In this document: positions 24,601 through 37,200 of the stretch, one piece after another
Position numbering within the stretch: the stretch's first letter is position 1
Layout: every line of letters starts with the position of its first letter
NCBI GenBank assembly: GCA_040954595.2
Contig: CM082578.2
Location: 16,926,001-16,990,000 of the forward strand
Reading direction: 5' to 3'
DNA length: 64,000 nt
DNA from: Balanoglossus misakiensis
Lineage: Eukaryota > Hemichordata
Made by a program: the position numbers and the translations under genes
The notes under the pieces: model-generated
What the model saw: the letters and a program-made list of their open reading frames with translations, nothing else
Database searches by the model: none
Told to the model about the DNA's origin: nothing

Positions 24601-26787
24601 GATTAACAACTGTGAACGTAGAGATCACAAGGATGTCCCTGGACTGCACTAAGTGTATCATGTTTATTCATTTGCCACAGGTGCTGGGCCGCCCATGCCT
24701 GTTCCAATTGGTAAGCTCTTTCTCAATGGGGTTAAGAGTGAATAAACATTTTGCACCTGATGCCCCCCCCTTCCTCCCCCCTCCCCCTCGTTTGCCATGA
24801 ATGTTGCACAAACAATTGTTGTTCAATTGTTTTCACCCACTAGTGATGCACTCACACGGTAACCTTCCACTAAGCGCACCCTTTTTTTAAACTTTTGACA
24901 CAGCTGCTGGACTGCCTTCACGGTCACATCTCTCCCTACAGCTTTCACATGGTAAGGTCTCTGTCAATTTAGTTTAGAGTGAATAAAACTAAACTTAGCG
25001 CATCTGATGCAGGAGGTGTCGCGTCTGTACTAAGTGTATCCCGTTTTATTCTTTTGGCACAGGTCATGGTCGTCATCATAGTTATAGGACAGCGATGTAC
25101 ATGCACAGTAAGTTAAATTATCATTCCATACATGTATATACTATACTAGTATATATCCAAATGCTTCCAATCCCGAGCAGCAAAAGAGAAGTAGCGACGG
25201 TTTCAATACGACTAGCGTACTTTTGTCAAGCTATACAACAGCATATACACGTATCACACACATGAACGTCTCGCGCGCCGACAAAGACAAAACTTTCACG
25301 TCACATCATGCCCTGTTCCATTTTTTTTAAATTCTGTCTCGAACATGAGAATGGCAATATGTTTCTAACTATCTGGTTCTCGCCCCCCCCCCCCCATTTT
25401 TCTTTAGCGGCACTATCTTTCACCCATTTTCTAACGACATCGGGCTACCTATGGCCAGCGGCAAGTGGAGTCCCTTACCAAGCAACTACTATCCCACCAA
25501 CTACGGCCCCTCCAACTACACCATTCCCTTTCCACGGAACTACATTCCCTGGTCAACCAACCACCCGTCCGCCTCCCACAAGTCCAGCACCAGGGGAACA
25601 ACTCACAGAATTCATCATTGGTAAGAATATTTCTCTCACGGATACACTCTAAATAAATGTGTACAGTCTTGCTCAACAATAGTTTGAATTTCTGTAGTGC
25701 ATTACAACTTCACACTATCTCAGATTTGGGAAATGACGTCACATTAGCTCATGTGCATGACATGGAAATAAAAGTATTAGTGTCAGCCAAAGCATGACGA
25801 AATGTATTTTAATTTAAGCACAGGCAATTTAAGAAACATCCTTCTCGTAACTCTAGGTGGTTTCGGTGGAAGATGTGATGTCGGTGTGAAAGTTGTCTCT
25901 GTGGAGCCAATCATTTGCTTCAGAATACCAGACGCCTACATAGATGTGAACTACACTTTGTTGGAGACAACATCTACAGGCAAGTTTGCAATTGTCATTA
26001 TTTAAATTTTTAATTTGTTTTAAATAATCAGAACGTCTCAGTGCGCTGTGCACATAATGAAAGTAAAAGTGGCTCACTATCTTTCTTCTATTCAAACAAG
26101 TGTAGACTAAGAATGCATCACTGAATGTTCGAAAGTGTGAAATGTGTTACTACCCGTATAAAATTACTTAAAGCATGGATTGAATGGTCGAGTACATTTA
26201 TGAAATGATAACCCCCCAAATTCTGTGGAAAGACTCCTTATTTTTCTGATCTCGTACAGGTGGAGAATTGAAAATCACAGGAAGTGTTAGCCGACCATCA
26301 ACCGTATTGCAATCTTACCATTGTTGGGACACTAACATCAGTAATACCCAAAATGCCATGGCTTTGGTGCAATCGTCCAACCAATTTCAGTCTAAGTCCT
26401 GCAGTCACATACGCTGGAGACAGATTCCCAATCGAACCTTCACCGGTATCGTTGGTAAGATTGAATATACTCTAGCTGTGCCCTTTTAACACACGCCCTC
26501 AACGATACAGATGCTCAGATATTGAATTACCAGAACACGTGCAGTTGCTTCTGACGTAATTTTCACTACTTGTATTTTTGTCGTTCACATAAACACGTTT
26601 TTTTATTTTATTTAACCAGCAGTGTCTTTATTTTGTTTGTCTTGCAGCTCGGCTGTTATCATTCATAGCTGGTCTTAACATGGATCAGTATGAAAATGAC
26701 ATAGTAGAACGCAACGCCGAGAGAGTACTTTTTCTCTCAAACGGTGCCGGTCATTACCAGGAGAGTTTGTTCAACCCCGTGTTCTGA
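18634..26787 (+). CDS. Inter-alpha-trypsin inhibitor heavy chain (ITIH)-like secreted protein, 18 exons
   Basis: Exons: 18634-18723, 19191-19232, 19771-19925, 20235-20351, 20894-21032, 21607-21882, 22226-22514, 22604-23163, 23545-23827, 24219-24248, 24444-24491, 24681-24710, 24904-24951, 25063-25107, 25408-25620, 25857-25979, 26260-26454, 26648-26787. Phases agree throughout and give 940 residues, the usual ITIH size. Order: signal peptide (1-18); basic LRRRR (about 32-36), a furin-type propeptide site; VIT domain (about 45-170, with AFTTNFTVTIGNDSYTG); vWA domain from about 293 with MIDAS DVSGSM (about 300), GGSTDIN and LTDG; an ITIH helical segment (QRLWVYLTIKQ); a low-complexity linker of mini-exons; a Pro/Thr-rich mucin-like exon (about 718-788); and a diverged ITIH C-terminal domain (ICFRIPD). 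Family heavy chains bind hyaluronan and stabilise extracellular matrix. The DPHF motif used for the chondroitin-sulphate ester link is not visible. Intron 16 is GC-AG and the donor after exon 9 (gtcagt) is weak. Confidence 0.9.
24072..24995 (+). repeat. Intragenic tandem duplication of about 462 bp (two copies)
   Basis: Copy one (about 24072-24533) and copy two (about 24534-24995) align with a 462-bp offset, dropping to 460 after a poly-C tract. Each contains a 30-nt exon and a 48-nt exon of the ITIH-like gene with their splice sites, plus intron sequence including the C-rich run. The exons differ by one base each (V to I in the 30-nt exon, silent in the 48-nt exon). Introns are nearly as similar as the exons, so the event is recent. 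Confidence 0.95.
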
Positions 26788-27091
26788 TCCTTAATCTTGG
26801 ATGATGCATGACGTCGATCGGTGAATACGAGCATACAATTCACGTGACGTGTAGGTTGCAGACCCGCTCATTTATTTTGGGTCTTGCATATTTAGAACCT
26901 TTTAAAATATCTGAGAACGGAACATAGTTATAATTTTCTTCTTTTTTTTTTTATTGTAGCATGTTATGTTGTTTGTATACCATTGTAATCTTTTGCTATG
27001 TTTACTGCCAGTATTTTGGTACATTAAAGGTACAAAGAGTCTGCAAAATTATGCTAAGCATAGCCTATTTACCTCCTGTCGTGGATCTTGA

Positions 27092-27097
27092 AATAAA
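27092..27097 (+). terminator. Poly(A) signal of the ITIH-like gene
   Basis: AATAAA about 305 nt after the ITIH stop codon, preceded by an ATTAAA near 27024. The interval 26788-27091 is read as the 3' untranslated region. Confidence 0.7.
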
Positions 27098-28645
27098 CTT
27101 AAAAACACAGACAGCTTTTTCACTGCTTTAATAATCCGGGTTTTCGAACACTGGTACGGTTGTTCCAGTCGAAGGTGGATTCAAAATGTTGTTTCCAAAT
27201 TTTCATCAAATAATTTGTATTGGAGTAATGGCAGCGACAATCTACATGTACTAAAAGCCTACTGAACCAGTGACCAACCCACGCTGTACTGTATGCGGGT
27301 GCAATGCCCTGTGAACAAAAATACGTGCTAAATCCAACGAGATCGGATTTAAGAGCATTATGACCAAAATCCCACAAATTTGATTCATATTCAGAACTCG
27401 TTCACGTAATAATGAGGATACCGACGAAATTGATTGAGCCCAATGGCCCAACGAAAGCCTTTCTACGAACGCTTATACGACACAGAAATTGGGTTTGTGA
27501 AAAATGACAGCTGTGCATTATTAACGTACAATGTCATACGGTGTTAGCATCATTGAATTTCACTGTTAAATACAAATCTGCACTGTAAGAACCCGGACAC
27601 TAGCGAGGAAACCGAAGTCAAAGTAGCTCAATATCTTATTAAACTTCCCTTTTCTGCACAAAAGGAGGAAATGCCGCTGGGAGGTTGGTTTTAGTTCAGC
27701 TTTGTGTGCAACATTGCTAAAGGTAAACATAACCTCGTTAAACCGATGTCAGAACGAAGCCGAGAGTATCTCACCATTTCATACTTTGAAAACCGTCTAA
27801 TACAATGGCGTTCGTGACACCAACCCTATCGGAACAAATTGCAACACAGAGAACACACAGACTACATGGGGTTAGTGGTTATTGTGAGCCTTTGGCAGTA
27901 CGTGATGAACCTAATTTTCGGCAAGGTTAGACAGTTATAATCACCGCGATGTTAAATTTATTTAGATCCGTTGTTTGTCACACGCACGTAAAGGATTCGT
28001 CCGGAATACTGTTATGTTTTTTTCTGGCTCTATCATACAGTTCCGCAGATGATGCGTGCATATACTGTTTGGGGATCTCATGTACTCAACGTGGATCAGT
28101 TCCAAGGATGATGAAGTGTGCACATACTATTCGCGGCGGGTCTCTCATTTACAGTTAAACAAAAGGTTGGATTTCATAAGGCAAAAGAAACGCGCTTAAT
28201 AATGGTAATACTAATGATCTCGCATTGTATATTGCCGTCGACGGTCAAAGGAAAAAAACACGTTTCCAAAATTGGCACTCATCCGACCTCCTGCGCTTCC
28301 ATACTGCCTGGAAAGGGCGTTGCCGGGGAAACGAAACTCCGTATAGACTAGGACGTCACATGTTATGTTTCACACCCTTTTCATTGAATCGCTTTTGAAG
28401 TAGCATATCAACGGCAGATCGATTGTCATCGGTGACAATGAGGCCTCGATACAAACGTAACACTGTGTGACGTCGACTGGGATTCCTTTTTTTCTACTGT
28501 CTTATCTCCAAACCCCTGACTGTGTTCATCGACTGCACGCGTGCAGCCCCATCCCCACGTGATTTGCATCAGAAAAAAAAGCTTTCCACGCACAGACACA
28601 CAACGATTCGAACCGACTGCGTACATCAGCGATGTAGATGACATA
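27098..28645. other. Intergenic region between the ITIH-like and Roco genes
   Basis: No gene is supported. The final part should contain the promoter and 5' leader of the Roco gene if its first exon is the one proposed at 28646. No TATA box was found there. Confidence 0.5.
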
Positions 28646-28717
28646 ATGGCGGTGGTGAAGAAAGTAATTGAAACTAGACTGTGTTTCGGAAAGGACGCAA
28701 CGGTGGAACACATTCGG
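28646..28717 (+). other. Proposed first coding exon of the Roco gene
   Basis: ATG with A at -3 and G at +4, 24 open codons (MAVVKKVIETRLCFGKDATV, then EHIR), then a CGG|gtgagt donor in phase 0. This matches the phase-0 acceptor at 31820, where translation continues EALQKTPAVDN, so a helix would run across the junction. The frame is open upstream but has no other ATG near. It lies 3.1 kb from the next exon, so an unseen intermediate exon or a different start remains possible. Confidence 0.5.
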
Positions 28718-31220
28718 GTGAGTCATACTTTGACATCTTCCTTTTTAGTTCAGTTGAACGGGGAGGTTGCGAGACTTCACGTCTGTGACTGAAATGATGC
28801 AGTGAAATGTGAAAGTGGAATGTGAACGTGGAATGCAAGTTCATTTGCAAATCTTTAAAAATGATTTTTTTTCTGCGATAATGGACTTTTATCGTTTTGT
28901 AACGGGAAGGTTATGCTTCTTGAAAAAATAAACATGTTCATATGACTGTTTATTATTATTTGACACTTACATTATGTACGGAACAGGGCAGATACACTGT
29001 TATAAACCTATACAATCATGTAGCTGAAGCACATCAAGGTATTCTTTCATCAGCGTCCCAAAGGTTATTGTAACCTGGCGAAATACAATCATATGGGCAT
29101 CGCAATGGGCTACCCCGCTTGCCGGGAAAAAATCGAGTTTGATTTAAATATGACCAGCAAAATAGCTCGACGTCGTTAGCAGTTGCCATTGGTGACAACG
29201 AGTTCACCGCAAGCAAAACGTATCGCGATCAAACCCATGTGGTACCCGGTTTCTTACACGTTGGTATGTCTGTGAAGTTGCACAGATCTTGCAACTTTAC
29301 TACATTTCGAACCTCTTCTACTGACCATCTCAACCCACAAGGAGCAGATTTGACGCATAAGTCACAATATGGCTGTCTGCAGGTATCATCATCTTTTGAT
29401 AACATAATTTCGCCGGGTCTTTTGTATCCAAACGTTTCTCCAAATTGCTTTTAATGAGTTTCTTTTCAAATCCCATGTTTAGTATCAATGTGGCAAAATT
29501 AAATCATTCCAGTTCTGAACAGGATGAGTCTGGATAACATTCAACACAATTTGATTAATGAAACGCCTGATAACATCAGAATAAATTGCGAAATAATGAC
29601 AATTCAAAGACTGATTAGAAGATTGGGCATTTCATCACCTGCTCGGTTTGTCGACAAATATGCCATTAACCTCTATTATATGAAGTCTCAATGTCGCCTT
29701 AATTTGAGAAAAGGCTGAATGTAATTTTTGTATTAAAAAAGTGTGACGTCATGAATAGAACTGACTGTTACGGCACCAGTGTCTTTTAGTTTGATTTCCG
29801 AGTAAACCGTGTCTGTCTTGTCATATCGTTATTTATTGCAACGGGCGTTTTTCTTCGCCTCGGAAATGAGACATCCAGTATTGGCTCATCTTTGTTATTG
29901 AAGCGTAATGTAGCCCCCAGACATAAATCAGAAGGAGGTAATTTTCTTATTAAAACAAGTCGACAGTAAAACAAGATAAGCTGCAATCGGCAAGCATCCA
30001 CTTTCAAAAATAAAACTTGAAGGTAATTTCCTATCTCTCAAATGCAAGTTCCGATTGATAGCAATATCCGGCAAGTGACATCAACGAATTCCAAACATTT
30101 TTTCGCATCGTGCGAAGACTATTCCGATTTCATTCATTCCCTCATTCATTCGTTTTGCTGAATATTAGTGGAACATTTGGAATTATAATCTAGCGGTTGA
30201 AGAAGCAGTATATTTTTCTAATTTGGAAAACAACCCAATGATATGACATGTTCGGGTTTTGTCGTATCCAGTTAGTCAAATGCTATCTTGCAACACTGTT
30301 TTGGATATACAACGTGGTTGCCATGACGACGATATACAATATCAATATGCATACTTCACAAATCTATATCGTCCTATTGTTCGTAGTGTTTGTGTCGGTG
30401 TCAGTACAACTCGGCTTGTAAACGCAGTCCCATTTGATTTTCAAGGAAAGCTAAGGATTATCGACGGGGCTGTCTGAATAGAGATATACATGATGGTCTG
30501 AAGATGAACCTTTTCCTGTCGATGTCGCTCTTACGCAAAAATTAAATTAAATTCTGGAAATATTCCCCTATCATGGCATAATTGCTCGATCTGCCCATAA
30601 ACAAGCGGAACTTGATTTTTCGTGAGCGCAGTGTGTAAGAAACCAGTAGAACAATCTCAGTTTCCAATAAGGCCGATCGAATTGTCCTTGCATCACGTAG
30701 GGCTGAACACTGCCATCTATGGTAATAATTTGAAACAATCATATCCTAAGATATGATTATTTTCACTTTCTACCGTCGAGGGCAGTGTTCAGTTTCCCTC
30801 CTCTTGCTCTTCTCAGCTCCCTAGAGATGGAGTCACGTGATAAGCAGGCGACCTGATGATGAGGAACGTCGGACATGTAGTGTGACCAAAGTTTGTATAA
30901 ATACTCGCTGAGTACGAATGCAGGTAGTTAGGTTCGATTCTTGAACGAATGGCAATAGTTGCAAACCCTAAAAGGCAATGGCATTTCCTGAAATGATGAT
31001 GTCTGATGTGTCAGTGGATGTTGTTTGAATGGAAAGGTTCGTGTGAAGATCATGGATGCTTTTGATGACATATTTCCCTATCCATGGTATGAGAGATTGA
31101 AATTATAATCCTAATTTTGACCCATTGTTTGGCAGTTGAGAATTAACCCACACATCATTAGCTGACTGAGTGGTTTGTTAAGTTTCACCTCAGGGAACAG
31201 AGGAAGCCTGTTGTTGTTGT

Positions 31221-31261
<41 letters not shown>

Positions 31262-34200
31262 GGGGAGGGGGAGACTAGCATGATCTTTAATTAAGGGGGG
31301 GGGGAGGGGACAAGTGTTCTGTCCAATACGTATGCATATGATCTTTATTACATTTATTTGAATGCGAGACAGGTATTCTATGTGAAACAAGCTTTAAATG
31401 AGATGGGATCATGAACACCTGAGTTATTGAATCTGAAATGATTGAATTCAGAGGTGATTTGAATCAAGAGTTGATATGATTTCAGCAGAGTGAAATTTAG
31501 ATTAAGTATTTGAAACTAAATTTGATTACATGATTAATAGCTAAAACCAAACTGATATAGCATCTTAGATTATTGAAAATTTATACTGAGAGGAAAGTTC
31601 TCATGAATCAGCTGTGGCAGCTCACATCAAGCACCGTAAAAGCATAAATCTCAAGTTTTACTGTTACTCTGCTGTAGATCTGTTCCCACAGTTATTGTAT
31701 ATTCAATTAATGGATAGATTTCTTAGTAGTGGCCTCTATGGTCCCTGGAGGTTGAATGGAAAAGTCTGCAGGGTGCATGGAGTTGTAGTATTGATGTATT
31801 CTATTGATCCGATTTTCAGGAAGCTCTTCAAAAAACACCTGCCGTGGACAATCTACAGTTTGATGAATGCCGGTGTGTGGACGACAAAAGCATCCTTCAG
31901 TTTGTGCATTTCATCAACAGAAAGCTGTGTTCTTTTGAGGCCTGCAAGCTCTATCGGTTGAGCAACTTTGCAGTGGAGTTGATTGCTCAAAGATGCAAGG
32001 AGCTCCAGCATGTGAAGTTTATTGGATGCGTCAACCTGGGGCAGAAATCCATAGAGTCGTTGGGAAGACACTGCAAGAAGCTGCAGTCGATCGCCTTCAT
32101 CTATGAGGATGGAACAGAGTGGCCGCTGGTCGATGACGTACTGAGCGTGCTGGTGGCGAATTTCACATCAGAGCTTCTCCGGGCTGCATTCGTGGGATTT
32201 AAAGGTATCACTGACATCGGGATCAATTATGTCGCCGAGTGTTTCTATGAGAGTCTGAACGCCATTGATTTTAGTGCCTGCACTGGTGTTACCGACAACA
32301 GCCTCATCGGCCTGGCAACCAACTGTCGACTCCTCCGCAGTGTCGCCTTCAACCAGACGTGCATCACTGACAGAGGCTTAAAGGCACTGGTGGACAAGTG
32401 CACCAACCTGCAGTATGTGGATGTGGGCAATTGCCAACTGACTGACCAAGGTATCAAGCACCTGGCAGACCACTGCTTGCTGCTGGAGTACATCAATGTG
32501 GAAAATTGCCAGCAGGTCAAGGATGGCTCCCTGCACATCCTGACTCTCCACTGCAACCTCCTGACGACGGCCAACTTCAAAAACACCGGCATCACAAAGA
32601 TTCCGGTCAGCATCCTCCGACTTGGTAAGCTGCGGCTCCTGGATGTGAGAATGTGCAAGGAGCTGTCCTTCCCACCACCGGAGATCATCGACAAAGATGT
32701 CGACGGAATTGCCGACTTTTACAGGGAAAGGAATCTGGGTTACAGACTCCGTGTGATGTTTGTTGGGCATCAAGGAAGCGGCAAGAGCAGTCTTGTCCAG
32801 TCTCTGATAACAGATACTGCCAAGACTGTGGACGCACCAACGGATGGCTTGGATGTTCAACTTTGGAATCCATTCAATGGAACAACACATGGTAAGTAAA
32901 AAAAGTCAAAGAGAGCTGTAATTATCACTACTATTTATACACTTATCTTTGTTTATACAAATATATTTCTTGTGATCTGTTTTTTTCAGAATACTTCATA
33001 CACTTGCTGGGCCCTAGTACACCATTGTCTGTCTTGATTAACTAGTACATATGAAAATAAGCCTTTGTTTTCCTTTCGTGCCAATCATCATATGGATTAG
33101 GGATATTAATGACAAGGACACTTCTATTAATATCTTGACGTTCTTACATGTACATGTGAAAGTGTTGAAAGTCTGTTCGTTTTTGTACAAAGACTGATGT
33201 GATGAGTTACCATGGTGACCATTGCTTCACTTGTCGAAGTCTCAGTTGCACATCCTACAGTAATGGGAGTGATATATAAATAATCGATTTTGTATCTTTC
33301 AATAAGCGCACCTCAGATGTGGCTATAGGCACTGACTGTTTCTGACAGGGAAACCAAACTGCTATACAGTTCATTGATAAACAAGGCATATTGTTTATGT
33401 TCCTCAAATAACCCTTCCTTGAATTCTTTATACAATGTATTAGCAAAATTTTCTTGGAATTACTCGGACACGTTTGAACCGAATCCATTCAAACTTGGGA
33501 CAATGTGGGCAAAGCAATAATGATGAAACACACACATACATGTATGTTACATAAATTTGTTTCATGATATGAATTAATATGGCCACAGCCTATGTAGCCA
33601 GTGAACATATAATTACCAACAGTACTTTCTTCATGGTTCAACTGTCTCCATGTTTTTCAAAACATGGCTGTACGAAGTTCTAAACTCAGATACTTTCCAA
33701 AGAAAACCATATTCCCTACCAGCAACACAATAGCAATTGTTTAAAACTCGTCTAAACCTTTAATCCAAACATGTGATTTTGACAGAGTTACTCCTTGAAA
33801 GAGTCCTAACTGCAGAAGAGAAGACCCTTGGTTTAGACATGTGGGATACATCAGGGAGAATGGTGAGTACATAGAAATACATATGCATGCCAGTGTGTAA
33901 ACATTTCTCTACACAGAGTTTGCACATTGCAGGTTAAAACTTGTCCACGCTTGTTATAAAAATACTTGCACAATATGATTTATCAGCACTGAATCATGGA
34001 AAAATGTGTTTAACTAAAAAGCCTAGGTTACACATGAGAATGAATCTTGTAGTTGGCATCAACAGAAACTTTACTTGTTAATATGTATAAACAAGTGTAT
34101 CACCATGGCAACATATCTGGTATCAATGCAGCTGATACCACTAGAACTTCATAAACAATCCATCTTCCACGTAATTAAAGTAACGGGAAGACTGACAACC

Positions 34201-37200
34201 TCATCCGGCACTCACTGCATCCAGCACTTTACAACAACAACATCTGTGTAAGTAGCTGTTGCTATGCAACTGATGGTGATAGGAGAAATGTCATCTTTTG
34301 AAACTGCTTTATCCTATGTCGTCATAGATATTGATTGAGAGAATGCATTAAAACAGAAGCCAAGCAGGCAAGTCAATAAAGTCCTACTAGTTCTCCAGCA
34401 GGAAAACTGAATGCGAAGGCAGAAGTTCTGGGAATACTATTATGATATGAGCATATTTATATCAGCTTTATTTTCTGTCAGATTATGCACACACATAATT
34501 TGATTTCTACATGTATTCCTTCAAAAGTCAAACACTTCTTGCCATACTTGAGTGTTGCCTTCTACAAAGAACACTTATGATGGTATGTGTTTCTTTTTCA
34601 GGTATTTCAACATTGTTTTCAATTGGTGATGAGCCAATCAATGTTGTATGTTATTGTGTGCGATCTGACCGACACACAGAGCTGTGACAATGTCATCAAC
34701 TTTGTCAACATCATACAAATGAAGGTAAAGATTATCACAATACAATTAGTGCTGCCAGAAAAAAAATATGTTGGAGTATCAATACTATTACCGGTACATG
34801 TACACTTGCAACAGCTTATGAGTTGTTAACTAAACTACAATCTCCCAAACAACATTGATGGACAGTAAGACAATATTGATCTAGCTGACTTCAGTACCAT
34901 GATGCTGACCTCGCTATGACCCCAAGTATACCCCAGTTGAGCTCATTACATGTCGAATCCAACAGGCCTGTACTGCTCTGCTCGTAACCAGACATAGCCA
35001 ACCAGCACAAGTACAGCAATAAACAAGTCAAATTGATTGCTAATGATTGAAGAAGCTTGAGAATTGAACATATGTGGAGGAATTGTACGTCAGATATGAT
35101 GAAGTAGCTGTGCATGACGTACTAGTAAGCCTCGCAGGCAGCAAATGCTCATTTATTGATGTGTATTTATTTTATCGCTACCCCTACAATTCTGCCTCTC
35201 AGTTATTTACAGCCTGACACAGCAGGATATGTGAATATTGTGACTCCATTGTCATCATAAAAACTGTGATTCCTGCATTTATTCTTATCAACAATTATAA
35301 GATATCCTAATTCTCAAAGCCAGTCTATATTGTATTACTTGTACACTAGAATAGGATTTAGTTGTTCCCCATATCATTCTAGTAGTGGATAGAAAAATTG
35401 GTAGAGGTCGATATGAAAGGTTCATGGATAGTTATGTTGACAAATGAATGAAGACCAGACTTTACCCACCTACTGGCACCTCTCAAAACTTTTCTGTGGC
35501 CTCAATTTTCAATGCTTCTCTGTGCAGGCACCTGGCAGCAAACTGATAATTGTTGGGACGCGTCTTGATAAACTTCATTTGGATGAAAAGAGAAGTGCTG
35601 TGTGTGAAGGCATTCTGAAAAGGGTCAAGGAAAATGAAGATAAACAGATGAAAAACATCAATGCTGAAATCGATAGACTCAAGTAAGTGGTTGCAGTTTC
35701 TGCCACAAGAAGCAAACCTCCCACATTTGAAAAAATTTACAGCTGCCATAGAGGTGTTGCAAAAATATGAATTTTTAATCCATATAGTTTTGATTTATAA
35801 TAATACAGGGGTATTTTGTTTTGTAAGAAAGTCGACTTTTAAAATATGAATATTTTATATCAAATGAAACTGTTTGAAGATTAATTAAATGCTAGCTGTC
35901 GTTATATTTTTTACTCAGACAGCTTGGATCACTTGAAGAAAGGGGAATCAATGAAATGATATTGAAGTTACAAGTGTTACTCAAGAACAGACCCAGAATT
36001 TCCAAAACAGTTATCCCCGTCAGCTGTTTTACAGCCCAGGTACATTGCATTATTACCCACTATCTCTGCGTTCTTCCAGATCGGATACACCCATAGTATC
36101 ATGGTTCAAGTAACCTGACAATACATAAAAGCTAACTATGCCATATAACTATGAAATCTGAACACCAAAGTTATTAATTTTTCTAACATAATTAAAAGCC
36201 TCTGTAGAACTTGTCCAACAGAAGTGTGGATGACATTACTTATGAAATTGCATACTCTGAAGTTTAGTAATATTTACTTTCATTTTTAAAAATATTTACT
36301 TACATTTATGAATACATCGACTAAATATGACGTGACAGAGAATAATGTGAAAGGAACCATACAATCATGTACCTGGAATTGGGAGTGAAATTATGCATTT
36401 CATACTTGGTCATTTCAGCTTTTAACACGTTTTGTTTCCTTGTCACAGGGCCTGGATGATATTCGTAAAGAAATACTCCTACGAGCATTGAACACAAAGA
36501 AGTTTCCCCACCTTACAAGTTCATTTCAAGTACCAACAACAGATGTTTTCAATGATATCTTAGAGCTTCGCAAAGATGGCATGGTAGTGATGTCATGGCA
36601 ACGGTATCGAGAGCTGATGTTGAAGGATGGTAGGCTTGAGAGAGATGAGTTGCTTGAACCGGAGACAAGATTTCTCCAACAAGTGGTAAGTGATTATTAC
36701 ATAAGTCAGACACTGAACATATGCAGAGCTGCGGTCTCGGCATTGCGATTATCCATTCTCGTCAAGGGACAACTACATATTTTATCAGTTTCCTTTCTTC
36801 TGTGCATCTTGTTTTACTCCTTGTGCTGTCTTTAACTGCATCTCACTACTCTACCTTTATAAATCGAACAGGGATAATCTGCAGAGCAGTAAATGATTTT
36901 GACATAGTTAATGTTGCCTCCATAAGTGTTAGCAAAGTAAAGTTAACTAAAGTTTCACTAATTCATGCCTTGCTGCCAAATATGGAAAACTCCTGGCAAA
37001 CTATTTCTAAGCTAATTAATTAAAGCATATAAGGTATTATGCAGTAACTGGGAATCGTAAACAGGCACAACCTTTATGACATGCAAATAATATCAACATC
37101 ACTGCACTGATTTTCCAGGGTGGAATATTGAAATTCGAATTTCCGCAATCAATGAAGGACAGCCAAGACAACAACAATGCCAAAATGCCGACTGTATGTA

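Noticed and set aside
28426-28726. Minus-strand ORFs opposite the proposed first Roco exon
   Set aside because: They have no family resemblance or splice support, and the plus-strand reading has both a good start context and a donor.
30896-30903. TATAAATA as a Roco promoter
   Set aside because: It is a good TATA sequence, but no ATG with an open frame and phase-0 donor follows it before 31820, and it would lie inside intron 1 of the preferred model. An alternative promoter is not excluded.
31046-31091. ATGGATGCTTTTGATGAC as alternative first exon of the Roco gene
   Set aside because: Its only donor (TG|gtatga) is phase 2, which would put the LRR exon in the wrong frame.
31614-31961. 115-codon ORF overlapping the LRR exon start
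   Set aside because: It is in a different frame from the LRR domain, crosses the acceptor at 31819 and shows no family features.
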